Shown here: positions 1 to 5,830 of the stretch, piece after piece
Layout: each line of letters opens with the position of its first letter
How positions within the stretch are numbered: position 1 is the stretch's first letter
Translations under genes and position numbers: made by a program
The notes under the pieces: model-generated
Told to the model about the DNA's origin: nothing
Databases searched by the model: none
The model's input: the letters and a program-made list of their open reading frames with translations, nothing else
NCBI GenBank assembly: GCA_030149115.1
Contig: JASBSE010000085.1
Coordinates: 1-5,835 of the forward strand
From: Winogradskyella sp.
Lineage (GTDB): Bacteria; Bacteroidota; Bacteroidia; Flavobacteriales; Flavobacteriaceae
Direction of reading: 5' to 3'
Length of the DNA stretch: 5,835 nt

Positions 1-29
1 TTAGTGTTGGAGCTAAAATTAAATTTTAA
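1..29 (+). CDS. 3' end of an upstream gene, probably an outer-membrane beta-barrel protein (partial)
   Basis: Only the last eight codons and the stop are present. From base 3 the frame reads SVGAKIKF and then TAA at 27-29; bases 1-2 belong to a cut codon. Alternating polar and hydrophobic residues ending in a C-terminal phenylalanine are the usual signature of the last strand of an outer-membrane beta-barrel, the signal read by the BAM machinery. The next gene starts 11 bases after this stop and encodes a lipoprotein, so the two are probably cotranscribed. A TonB-dependent receptor or porin-like protein would fit, but eight residues cannot name the family. An alternative is that this is non-coding leader and the match is chance; the close spacing and the F-stop ending argue against that. 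Confidence 0.5.
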
Positions 30-40
30 AAAATAGAAAT

Positions 41-1684
41 ATGAAAAGAATAGTTTATGTATTAGCCTTATTAGTAGGCGTTATCTTTACAGGATGTGAT
101 CCTTTAGAAGATATAAACAATGACATTGACTCTATTGATGATCCTGTAATAGCAGAAGTAGAGTACACTCTTACTGCAGATGATTATGCGGAATTAGATC
201 TTACATTTGGTAGTTTTAGTTCAGATGAAGATGCAAGAACAATGCTCCCAGATTTTTTAGCAGGTAAGTATCCTTATTTTGGTGAAGGTTCTTCAGCTGT
301 GGTTACTTATGATTTGTACGTAGGAAATGCAGAGGGTGTTAGCGACTTCACAGGTGCTGATATTTATGAATTTACTAATTCAGATTATGCGACAGCAGGG
401 AGTGATGCATTTGGATTCTATCCGGATGTGAATGCAACGAATCAAATACCAGCAATTCTTGATATGCAAGTTGCAAGTCCAGTAGAAGGACAAATGGTCT
501 TAGCTAAATATGATCAATATACTGAAGAACCAGAAGTTGGTTTAGCAGATTTAGTATCTTATAACTTCGCTGGAAGTTTAGAAGGATGGACCGTTGCTGA
601 AGAATTTGGTGGTGATGACGTTTGGACTTCTCAATCGGGTTACGTTCAAGGTAATAGTTATTTTGGTGGTCAAGTTGCCAATACAGAGTGGTTAGTATCT
701 CCAACAATAGATTTAACAGGTGAGTCTGATCTTAAATTTCAAATAACTCAAGAGTTAGACTATGCTGGTGATGCATCTTTATTAAAGATATTTGTATCTA
801 CAGATTATTCAGGTGATGTTTTAACTGCTACATGGGACGAAATTATCTTAGCAAACCCAGCAACAGGTGATATGGCATCTTCAGAAGATTATGATTTTTC
901 TGCTTATGACGGACAAATTATTAATGTTGCTTTTAGATATGAATCTACAGATTCAGATGCTGCTAGATGGAGGATTGAAAGTGTAAAAATTAAAACACTA
1001 GGAGCAACAGGTGATACTAACTCTAAAGGAGAATACTTTATGTATTCAGGTGGCTCTTGGGAGGCTGTAGAAGGTGTTTATTACTTAAGCTCAGATGATT
1101 TTGATTCTATGGGTGAAGGTTCAGGTCAGCCAGGTCAGTACAATAACTTCGGTAGCTCTGTACCACCAGCTAATTACTTACCAACATTCTTACAGTTGAC
1201 ATTCCCATATGCTCAAGAAGAGGAAGAATTGTTTGTTATATATGATTATTATTCTAGTTCTAGTGGAGCACAAATAAGAGGTAACTTATATACTTTTACA
1301 GAAGGTATGTGGGTAGGTCACGAATCAGTTATTGAAACTTCATTACAATTTGGTTTCGAAAATGGTGTATGGGTTCCAGATAATACAATTAGATATACTT
1401 TAACAGGATCTGATTATTCAGCGATCGTTGCTGCATTGAGCGATACTTATCCTAATGCAACTGGTAGTATGGATAGCTATGGCAATATGGATAGAAGAGT
1501 TGGGAATCCTGCTGAATGGACTGACCCTATGGTGTTAGAAGCTCTTAATGTAGTGCTTGATAATATTGACCCTAATGCTGCAGAAGAACAAAAATATGTT
1601 GTTACTGTAGATATTTATAATGGTGGAAATACTACAGAAGATTTCGCTGTTATAAAAATGGGAGGTGAATGGGTTTACCAATAG
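41..1684 (+). CDS. Large acidic lipoprotein with a choice-of-anchor-J-like domain and three degenerate repeat modules
   Basis: This is a 547-residue envelope protein of unknown function. Residues 1-19 form a lipoprotein signal peptide: KR, a hydrophobic stretch, then lipobox FTGC with C19 as the lipidated and only cysteine. Acidic residues right after it (CDPLED) resemble surface-export signals of Bacteroidota lipoproteins, but this is not an exact match. Residues about 173-320 look like a choice-of-anchor-J/cleaved-adhesin jelly roll: NFAGSLEGWTV, WLVSPTIDLTG, KIFVSTDYSGD, FSAYDGQIINVAFRYES and RWRIESVKI in order. Around it lie three related segments at about 42-96, 347-404 and 452-528, each opening with YxLxxxDY/F and closing with VxYDxY-like strands; several GxW turns (G338-W340, G422-W424, G442-W444, G542-W544) separate them. 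The protein is rich in D, E, G, S and Y and poor in K and R, as for an extracellular protein. It starts 11 bases after a probable barrel gene and ends at a shared terminator. An extracellular binding or adhesion role is inference. Confidence 0.85.
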   Translation: MKRIVYVLALLVGVIFTGCDPLEDINNDIDSIDDPVIAEVEYTLTADDYAELDLTFGSFSSDEDARTMLPDFLAGKYPYFGEGSSAVVTYDLYVGNAEGVSDFTGADIYEFTNSDYATAGSDAFGFYPDVNATNQIPAILDMQVASPVEGQMVLAKYDQYTEEPEVGLADLVSYNFAGSLEGWTVAEEFGGDDVWTSQSGYVQGNSYFGGQVANTEWLVSPTIDLTGESDLKFQITQELDYAGDASLLKIFVSTDYSGDVLTATWDEIILANPATGDMASSEDYDFSAYDGQIINVAFRYESTDSDAARWRIESVKIKTLGATGDTNSKGEYFMYSGGSWEAVEGVYYLSSDDFDSMGEGSGQPGQYNNFGSSVPPANYLPTFLQLTFPYAQEEEELFVIYDYYSSSSGAQIRGNLYTFTEGMWVGHESVIETSLQFGFENGVWVPDNTIRYTLTGSDYSAIVAALSDTYPNATGSMDSYGNMDRRVGNPAEWTDPMVLEALNVVLDNIDPNAAEEQKYVVTVDIYNGGNTTEDFAVIKMGGEWVYQ

Positions 1685-1707
1685 TAAGCATTCGTAATCT
1701 CACTAAT

Positions 1708-1737
1708 AAAAAAAGCAGCCAATTGGCTGCTTTTTTT
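1708..1737. terminator. Bidirectional intrinsic terminator
   Basis: Seven A, then the perfect 16-base palindrome GCAGCCAATTGGCTGC (1715-1730), then seven T form a 30-bp perfect palindrome. Read on either strand it gives a GC-rich 6-bp core stem, an AATT loop and a U-tract. It lies 23 bases after the lipoprotein stop on the plus strand and 17 bases after the gldD stop on the minus strand, so it ends both convergent transcripts. Confidence 0.93.
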
Positions 1738-1754
1738 ATATCTAACCTTTTAGG

Positions 1755-2327
1755 TTAATTTTCTTTCCATTTTATAGATTCCATTAAGCGCTTAATATCT
1801 TTCTTTAGATACTCTGATGCTGGATAAATAGAATCATAATTTGGTTTCGCATAAAAGTACAAGGAACCACTTAGAAAATGTGTGGTGCTATCTGTGACAT
1901 AAAACTGAGATTGAGAAGCTGCATCTCCACCTACTTCGTATAACATGCCGTAGACTTTTTCTTTAGGGTTTTCAAAAGGTTTGTATGTTATCTCATCAGC
2001 TTTCATAGTGTGCTTTTGTGTAAGATTTTGGGCATCTTTTAATAAGCTGTCTAAATTGCCTTCATTAACTTTTTTGTAACTCAGGTAAATTGTAGCTTTC
2101 AAAGAAGGATATTTTACATTCAGGCCCTTGACATTACCATAGGTTTTAGCAGTAGAAGCGGAAGCAGATAGAGCGTTTTTATCAAAAGTGAAAGGTAATG
2201 AAGATTCCACTTTTTTATATTCAGCTTCCGGATATTCTAAGCGCAAATATGCTTTGGGTTTAGGTATTGGGTCATTGCCACAACCTAACATAAAAAGACT
2301 TATTATTGGTAATACTATGCGTTTCAT
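1755..2327 (-). CDS. gldD: Gliding motility lipoprotein GldD
   Basis: GldD is a 190-residue cell-envelope lipoprotein required for gliding in Flavobacterium johnsoniae; its biochemical activity is not established. The N-terminus MKRIVLPIISLFMLGC is a short lipoprotein signal with the lipobox ending at C16. The motif PKPKAYLRLEYP (22-33) follows, then a central basic region. The C-terminal half has the family pattern: YGMLYEVGGDAASQSQFYVT (126-145), then HFLSGSLYFYAKPNYDSIYP (150-169) and a terminal helix ending in KRLMESIKWK. Length is normal for the family. It is last in the cluster after gldE, 49 bases downstream, and has no visible promoter of its own, so it should be cotranscribed. Unusually, a strong hairpin ends 5 bases upstream of the start codon and could affect translation. 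The ATG is supported by the signal peptide directly after it. Identification is from memory of the family plus gene order. Confidence 0.93.
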   Translation of the reverse strand: MKRIVLPIISLFMLGCGNDPIPKPKAYLRLEYPEAEYKKVESSLPFTFDKNALSASASTAKTYGNVKGLNVKYPSLKATIYLSYKKVNEGNLDSLLKDAQNLTQKHTMKADEITYKPFENPKEKVYGMLYEVGGDAASQSQFYVTDSTTHFLSGSLYFYAKPNYDSIYPASEYLKKDIKRLMESIKWKEN

Positions 2328-2332
2328 ACAAT

Positions 2333-2350
2333 TTCCTGCGAAAGCAGGAA
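2333..2350 (-). repeat. Perfect hairpin immediately upstream of gldD start
   Basis: TTCCTGC (2333-2339) and GCAGGAA (2344-2350) form a perfect 7-bp stem with a 4-base loop. The loop is GAAA on the plus strand and TTTC in the gldE-gldD transcript. The stem ends 5 bases before the gldD ATG. No T-tract follows in the transcript direction, so it is not an ordinary terminator. It could mask the ribosome-binding region, stabilise the 3' end of a processed gldE mRNA, or be a copy of a small dispersed palindrome; I recall similar TTCCTGC/GCAGGAA hairpins between genes in marine Flavobacteriaceae but cannot verify that here. Confidence 0.8.
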
Positions 2351-2376
2351 TCTTTTAAAATTTATACTACAATGTT

Positions 2377-3690
2377 CTATCTCAAAAGCGTGAGCTTAAT
2401 TTGTTTTATACGTTTGCGCTCTAAGGCTTCAATAGTAAAAACGTAATTTTTGAAATTTATTTTACTTCCAACTCTAGGAAAGCCTCCAGAAATTTCTAAA
2501 ACAAAACCAGCAAGTGTTTCGGCTTCACCTTTTCTGCTTTCAAAATCTTCAGCTTCATTGTCTTCCAAATCAATGATTTTGTATACATCTTTAAGAGGTG
2601 TTTTGCCTTCAAAACTGTAATTGTTATCATCGAGCTTTGTAAACACCAAGTCCTCATCATCATATTCATCACTAATATCACCAACGATTTCTTCAATAAT
2701 ATCTTCAAGAGAGACTAAACCAGAAGTGCCACCATACTCATCAACGACTACAGCTAAGTGTACTTTTTTAGTTTGAAACTCTACCATTAAATCATCTAAT
2801 TTTTTGTTTTCAGGCACAAAAAATGGCTCTCTTAGTAAAGTAGTCCACTTAAATTTTTTCTTATTAAGATGCGGTAAAAGATCTTTTACGTAAAGAACAC
2901 CTTTAACATCGTCTATACTTTCTTCGTAAACAGGAATTCTTGAATACCCATTTTCTACAATTTCTTGTATGATTGTTTCAAAAGGTGTGTCAATATTAAT
3001 GGCAAACAAGTCCATCCTAGGACGCATTACTTGTTTGGTGTCTGTATTACCAAAAGATACAATACCCTGTAATAATTTTTGCTCTTCTTGTGTAGTATCT
3101 TCGTTGTTGGTGAGCTCTAAAGCTTGTGATAATTGGTCTACACTAAGATTAGAACGCTGTTTTCCAAATCTTTCTTGAATTTTGAGCGTAGTATAGCGCA
3201 TAGGAAGACTTATTGGTGAAAATATAACATCTAACACCTTTAAAGGTCTTGCCATAAACGAGGCAAATTTTACGCTGTTTCTGCTCGCATAAATCTTAGG
3301 AATAATTTCTCCAAATAATAAAATGAGAAAAGTAGCAGAGACTACCTCTAGTAAAAACCGCATTATTGTATTGGTAACATCTTTAAAAAGCGTTTCGCCT
3401 ATAAATGCAAACAGTAACACAATGGCAATATTTATAAAGTTATTAGCAACAAGAATAGTTGCTAGAAGCTTTTTTGGGCGTTCAAGTAATGATGCAATAA
3501 TTTGCATGCCAGAAGAATTTTCTTCAATACCTTTATCAATATTCGATTTTGTTAATGAAAAAAGTGCTACTTCAGCTCCCGAAATAAGAGCAGAACATGC
3601 TAATAATATAACAAGTAGAATAATACTAGTTATAAAAGACGTATTGGTGGCTATTAAATTTGAAAGTAAAACCGAGGGTTCTGGATCCAA
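2377..3690 (-). CDS. gldE: Gliding-motility-associated CNNM/CorC-family membrane protein GldE
   Basis: This 437-residue inner-membrane protein has the DUF21/CNNM, CBS pair, CorC_HlyC domain order. Hydrophobic helices lie at about 17-37, 75-98 and 107-129. The membrane domain carries the family motifs SGAEVALFSL (37-46), ANNFINIAI (82-90) and FGEIIPK (126-132). Two CBS motifs follow at about 222-335, including RIPVYEE (251-257) and DEYGGTSGLVSLEDIIEEIVG (from 318). The C-terminal CorC_HlyC domain occupies about 350-437. CNNM/CorC relatives move or sense Mg2+, with CBS domains binding adenine nucleotides; whether GldE transports anything is not shown here. In F. johnsoniae gldE neighbours gldD and, as I recall, interacts genetically with gldB. 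The start lies 16 bases after the ssb stop, too close for a separate promoter. The name rests on position beside gldD; by sequence alone it would be a HlyC/CorC transporter. Confidence 0.93.
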   Translation of the reverse strand: MDPEPSVLLSNLIATNTSFITSIILLVILLACSALISGAEVALFSLTKSNIDKGIEENSSGMQIIASLLERPKKLLATILVANNFINIAIVLLFAFIGETLFKDVTNTIMRFLLEVVSATFLILLFGEIIPKIYASRNSVKFASFMARPLKVLDVIFSPISLPMRYTTLKIQERFGKQRSNLSVDQLSQALELTNNEDTTQEEQKLLQGIVSFGNTDTKQVMRPRMDLFAINIDTPFETIIQEIVENGYSRIPVYEESIDDVKGVLYVKDLLPHLNKKKFKWTTLLREPFFVPENKKLDDLMVEFQTKKVHLAVVVDEYGGTSGLVSLEDIIEEIVGDISDEYDDEDLVFTKLDDNNYSFEGKTPLKDVYKIIDLEDNEAEDFESRKGEAETLAGFVLEISGGFPRVGSKINFKNYVFTIEALERKRIKQIKLTLLR

Positions 3691-3706
3691 AATAAAACTA
3701 ATTTAA

Positions 3707-4150
3707 TTAAAATGGTAAATCGTCATCCTCTTCTGGCGTAACACTATTTTGTACAGGTTGCTGAGGTTGAGATTGTTGTTGTGCACCAGATGGCTGTGCT
3801 TGTTGCTGTTCGTTTTTGTTGGTTAAAAAGGTGAAATCAGTACATTGAATCTCTGTAGAATAACGCTCCATACCTTTATCATCAGTCCATTTTCTGGTTT
3901 TAATTCGTCCTTCAATATATACTTTATCTCCTTTAGTAAGGTATTTTTCACAGATTTCAGCAGCTTTATTTCTTACCACTATATTGTGCCATTCGGTATT
4001 AGTAACACGCTCATTAGTGGTTTTGTTAGTATAGGTTTCGTTTGTTGCTAACGGAAAACGACCAACGCAGTTTTTATCATCGAAATAATGCATTTTTACT
4101 TCATCTCCTAAATGCCCAATCAGCATTACTTTATTCAATGTTCCTGACAT
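3707..4150 (-). CDS. ssb: Single-stranded DNA-binding protein SSB
   Basis: SSB coats single-stranded DNA in replication, recombination and repair and recruits partners through its C-terminal tip. The 147 residues divide into an OB-fold at about 1-110, starting MSGTLNKVMLIGHLG and containing EWHNIVVRNKAAE (53-65) and YIEGRIKTRKWTD (78-90), a Q/P/S-rich flexible linker (114-135), and an acidic tail EEDDDLPF (140-147) matching the canonical DDDIPF protein-interaction tip. W54 and W88 are in the usual aromatic DNA-contact regions. The ATG is supported by the family N-terminus and by a TAnnTTTG -7 box 21 bases upstream. The gene lies 75 bases after mutY and 16 bases before gldE, so gldE is presumably read from the ssb promoter. 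Linker length is short to normal for Bacteroidota. Confidence 0.97.
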   Translation of the reverse strand: MSGTLNKVMLIGHLGDEVKMHYFDDKNCVGRFPLATNETYTNKTTNERVTNTEWHNIVVRNKAAEICEKYLTKGDKVYIEGRIKTRKWTDDKGMERYSTEIQCTDFTFLTNKNEQQQAQPSGAQQQSQPQQPVQNSVTPEEDDDLPF

Positions 4151-4171
4151 ATTATGTATTGTTTTAGCTTA

Positions 4172-4179
4172 CAAAGTTA
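4172..4179 (-). promoter_or_regulatory. Candidate Bacteroidota -7 box for ssb-gldE-gldD
   Basis: On the minus strand these bases read TAACTTTG, a full match to the Bacteroidota -7 consensus TAnnTTTG. The box ends 21 bases before the ssb ATG, giving a predicted leader of about 15 bases. No clear TTG -33 element is present at 17-23 bases upstream; the nearest is ATG at spacing 17, so the promoter is only half supported. Confidence 0.55.
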
Positions 4180-4189
4180 CTTAATTTGT

Positions 4190-4224
4190 AATCACACATT
4201 TAAAATTAAGAAAAAAATGTGATT
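4190..4224 (-). repeat. Imperfect inverted repeat between mutY and ssb
   Basis: AATCACACATTT (4190-4201) and AAATGTGATT (4215-4224) are complementary apart from two extra bases in the first arm. In the minus-strand transcript the stem begins one base after the mutY stop codon and has a 13-base AT-rich loop. There is no clean T-tract after it, so it is at best a weak terminator for mutY. It also overlaps the place where the -33 region of the ssb promoter should be, so an operator role is possible. Both roles are inference. Confidence 0.35.
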
Positions 4225-4225
4225 C

Positions 4226-5275
4226 TTATAAATCATTCAAATTAAAAGCGTCGATAAAGGAACTAATTAATACTGGGACAGGGTATTTTTTAATCTCTTT
4301 AATAGCAATACTATTTTTAGGTAACTCTTTTGTTTCAATAATCCAGAATTTAGTGTAAAGATGTTGGTGTGATAATTTATGAACTTTATCTTCGATATTA
4401 TATAAAGAATAGTCGAATTTTAGATTGTTTAAAACAGAATCTTCTGTATTGAGTAAATGGAATTCTTCTGAGGATAGACTTTTATAAGATTCTATTAAAG
4501 GAAACTGATATAGATTTTGCCAAATACCTTTTGAAGTTCTTTTTTCTAAAAGAGTATTCTTGTTGTCATCAATACATACTAAGAAATTAAAAAATCGGGT
4601 TTTCACTTTTGTTTTCTTCAACTTTACGGGTAAAAACTCAATCATATCCTTTTGAAGCGCAATACAACTCTCATTTAATGGACAAAGAACGCAGTCTGGA
4701 TTTTTAGGTTTACATTGTGTAGCACCAAATTCCATAATAGCTTGATTAAAGGTTGCAGGCTGTTTTTTGTCAATAAGATTAGAAGCTAATTTTTTAAACT
4801 CTTTAATACCATCGGTAGAGTTTATTGGAGTTTTAATGCCAAAATAGCGAGATAAAACTCTGTAAACATTTCCGTCTACTACAGCATTAACTTGGTTAAA
4901 CGCTATAGAAGCTATGGCACTTGCTGTATAGTCTCCAACACCTTTAAGTTTAATTAAACCTTTATAGTTGTCAGGGAAATTGCCATTTAATTCAAAAGCT
5001 ATATGTTTAGCTGTTGTATGTAGGTTTCTTGCTCTAGAGTAATAGCCAAGCCCTTGCCATAATTTTAAAACCTCTTCTTCTGAGGCATTTGCAAGATCAA
5101 AAACAGTTGGATATTGCTTAATAAAAGCATCATAATAAGGTAATCCTTGCTTAACTTGTGTTTGTTGCAAAATTATTTCTGAGAGCCAAATATGGTATGG
5201 ATTTTTAGTGTTCCTCCAAGGTAAATCTCTTTTATTATTTGAATACCAGTTAGTTAGTTTGTTTTTAAAATCCAT
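4226..5275 (-). CDS. mutY: A/G-specific adenine DNA glycosylase MutY
   Basis: MutY removes adenine mispaired with 8-oxoguanine or guanine, starting base excision repair. The 349-residue length is normal. All key elements are present: SEIILQQTQV (32-41) with catalytic E33, GYYSRARNLH (77-86), the helix-hairpin-helix LKGVGDYTASAI (110-121) with Y116 at the position I align with the catalytic tyrosine of Geobacillus MutY, and VVDGNVYRVLSR (132-143) with catalytic D134. The iron-sulfur cluster loop has C188-X6-C195-X2-C198-X5-C204. A NUDIX-like C-terminal domain (about 225-349) carries LSH at 301-303, where E. coli and Geobacillus have FSH contacting 8-oxoguanine. The ATG gives the usual compact N-terminus (NWYSNNKRDLPWRNTKNPY). 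The gene leads the minus-strand cluster, with ssb 75 bases downstream and hup divergent 133 bases upstream. A -7 box lies 20 bases before the start. Confidence 0.97.
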   Translation of the reverse strand: MDFKNKLTNWYSNNKRDLPWRNTKNPYHIWLSEIILQQTQVKQGLPYYDAFIKQYPTVFDLANASEEEVLKLWQGLGYYSRARNLHTTAKHIAFELNGNFPDNYKGLIKLKGVGDYTASAIASIAFNQVNAVVDGNVYRVLSRYFGIKTPINSTDGIKEFKKLASNLIDKKQPATFNQAIMEFGATQCKPKNPDCVLCPLNESCIALQKDMIEFLPVKLKKTKVKTRFFNFLVCIDDNKNTLLEKRTSKGIWQNLYQFPLIESYKSLSSEEFHLLNTEDSVLNNLKFDYSLYNIEDKVHKLSHQHLYTKFWIIETKELPKNSIAIKEIKKYPVPVLISSFIDAFNLNDL

Positions 5276-5295
5276 TGATTTTTTAAATGATAGAG

Positions 5296-5303
5296 CAAAA
5301 TTA
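5296..5303 (-). promoter_or_regulatory. Candidate Bacteroidota -7 box for mutY
   Basis: The minus strand reads TAATTTTG, matching TAnnTTTG. It ends 20 bases before the mutY ATG, nearly the same geometry as the ssb box. No TTG is found 17-23 bases upstream on that strand, so the -33 element is missing or degenerate. In AT-rich DNA such a match can occur by chance; position and spacing are the main support. Confidence 0.45.
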
Positions 5304-5337
5304 AATCTTTATTACGTTAAATTTTAATTAATTACGC

Positions 5338-5369
5338 TTGAAATATTGAAATTAAATTACCTATATTTG
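5338..5369 (+). promoter_or_regulatory. Bacteroidota-type promoter for hup
   Basis: TTG (5338-5340), a 21-base spacer and TATATTTG (5362-5369) match the Bacteroidota housekeeping pattern TTG-N17-23-TAnnTTTG. Transcription would start a few bases after 5369, leaving a leader of roughly 30 bases before the ATG at 5409. It is the best promoter in the window and faces away from the mutY box in the same 133-base gap. Confidence 0.75.
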
Positions 5370-5408
5370 CATCCCTTAAGATTTATAGTAACCCTAAAAT
5401 TAATAACA

Positions 5409-5699
5409 ATGACAAAAGCCGATTTAGTAGCTAAGATATCTGATAAATTAGGTATGGAGAAAGGTGACGTACAAGCTACGGTAGAAACTTTTATGGAAGA
5501 AGTAAAATCATCACTAGAAAGTGGAGATAATGTTTACCTAAGAGGTTTCGGAAGTTTCATAATTAAAACAAGAGCTGAGAAAACAGGTCGTAACATTTCA
5601 AAAAACACTACGATTAAAATTCCTGCTCACAACATACCAGCTTTTAAGCCAGCTAAAGTATTTTTAGAAGGTGTAAAATCTAATGTTGAAGTAAACTAA
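5409..5699 (+). CDS. hup: HU-family histone-like DNA-binding protein
   Basis: HU-family proteins form dimers that bind and bend DNA with little sequence preference and help compact the nucleoid. The 96 residues begin MTKADLVAKISDKLG, the helical dimerisation part, followed by VYLRGFGSF (42-50) and the beta-arm region GRNISKNTTIKIPA (60-73), then IPAFKPAKVFLEGVK (76-90). Length is close to the usual 90. The arm has R61-N62-I63 where the classic motif is R-N-P: the DNA-intercalating proline is absent, which I believe is common in Bacteroidota HU. An upstream in-frame TTG at 5346 would add 21 residues, but the promoter box lies inside that extension and the extra residues are not HU-like, so ATG 5409 is preferred. 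A small basic ORF follows 41 bases downstream and is probably cotranscribed. Whether this is HU or an IHF-like paralogue cannot be settled from one copy. Confidence 0.95.
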   Translation: MTKADLVAKISDKLGMEKGDVQATVETFMEEVKSSLESGDNVYLRGFGSFIIKTRAEKTGRNISKNTTIKIPAHNIPAFKPAKVFLEGVKSNVEVN

Positions 5700-5740
5700 A
5701 AACATTAAAAAAAATATTAATTTAAAAAGCATTATTCATT

Positions 5741-5830
5741 ATGCCAAGTGGTAAAAAAAGAAAAAGACACAAGGTAGCGACGCATAAGCGTAAAAAACGT
5801 AGACGCGCTAATCGTCACAAAAAGAAATAA
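5741..5830 (+). CDS. 29-residue extremely basic small protein, possibly ribosome-associated
   Basis: This short ORF runs from ATG to TAA in 30 codons. It starts MPSGKKRKRHKV and ends ANRHKKK. Ten lysines, seven arginines and three histidines make 20 of 29 residues basic, and there are no acidic or aromatic residues. Such composition fits an RNA-binding tail or a small ribosomal protein such as those buried in rRNA. I recall near-identical small ORFs in many Flavobacteria between an HU gene and a ribonuclease G/E gene; the window ends 5 bases after the stop, so the next gene is unseen. There is no TAnnTTTG box in the 41-base gap after hup, so it is probably read from the hup promoter. A relationship to Flavobacterium ribosomal protein bL38 or to THX-type proteins is possible but untested. 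Coding is likely from recalled conservation and start context; function is inference. Confidence 0.75.
   Translation: MPSGKKRKRHKVATHKRKKRRRANRHKKK

Noticed and set aside
504..707. 67-codon minus-strand frame inside the lipoprotein gene
   Set aside because: Fully antisense to a convincing secreted protein. Its residues (rich in L, Q, H and Y) look like a reverse reading of that gene, with no plausible start context.
1743..1757. Small inverted repeat TAACCT/AGGTTA at the gldD stop codon
   Set aside because: Six AT-rich pairs with a 3-base loop beside a far stronger terminator; probably chance.
2496..2708. 70-codon minus-strand frame overlapping gldE in another frame
   Set aside because: It shares the strand with gldE but is out of frame over its CBS and CorC_HlyC parts, with no family features.
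2969..3178. 69-codon plus-strand frame over gldE
   Set aside because: Antisense shadow of GldE residues in the CBS region; no domain or start signal.
3323..3706. 127-codon open frame on the plus strand opposite the 5' part of gldE
   Set aside because: It lies antisense to the well-supported GldE membrane domain. Its product has no recognisable domain, and the region is explained by gldE.
3746..3811. CAA/TTG-rich low-complexity stretch in ssb
   Set aside because: It encodes the normal Q/P-rich flexible linker of SSB and is not a separate DNA repeat.
3845..4051. 68-codon plus-strand frame over ssb
   Set aside because: Antisense to the SSB OB-fold, which is firmly identified.
5304..5345. AT-rich TTAATTAA-like symmetric sequence between mutY and hup
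   Set aside because: Short palindromes are expected by chance in such AT-rich promoter DNA; no ordered set of sites is seen.
5346..5408. 21-residue N-terminal extension of HU from TTG at 5346
   Set aside because: The TATATTTG promoter box lies inside it, so the transcript would start after the TTG; the added residues do not resemble HU, and ATG 5409 gives the standard N-terminus.
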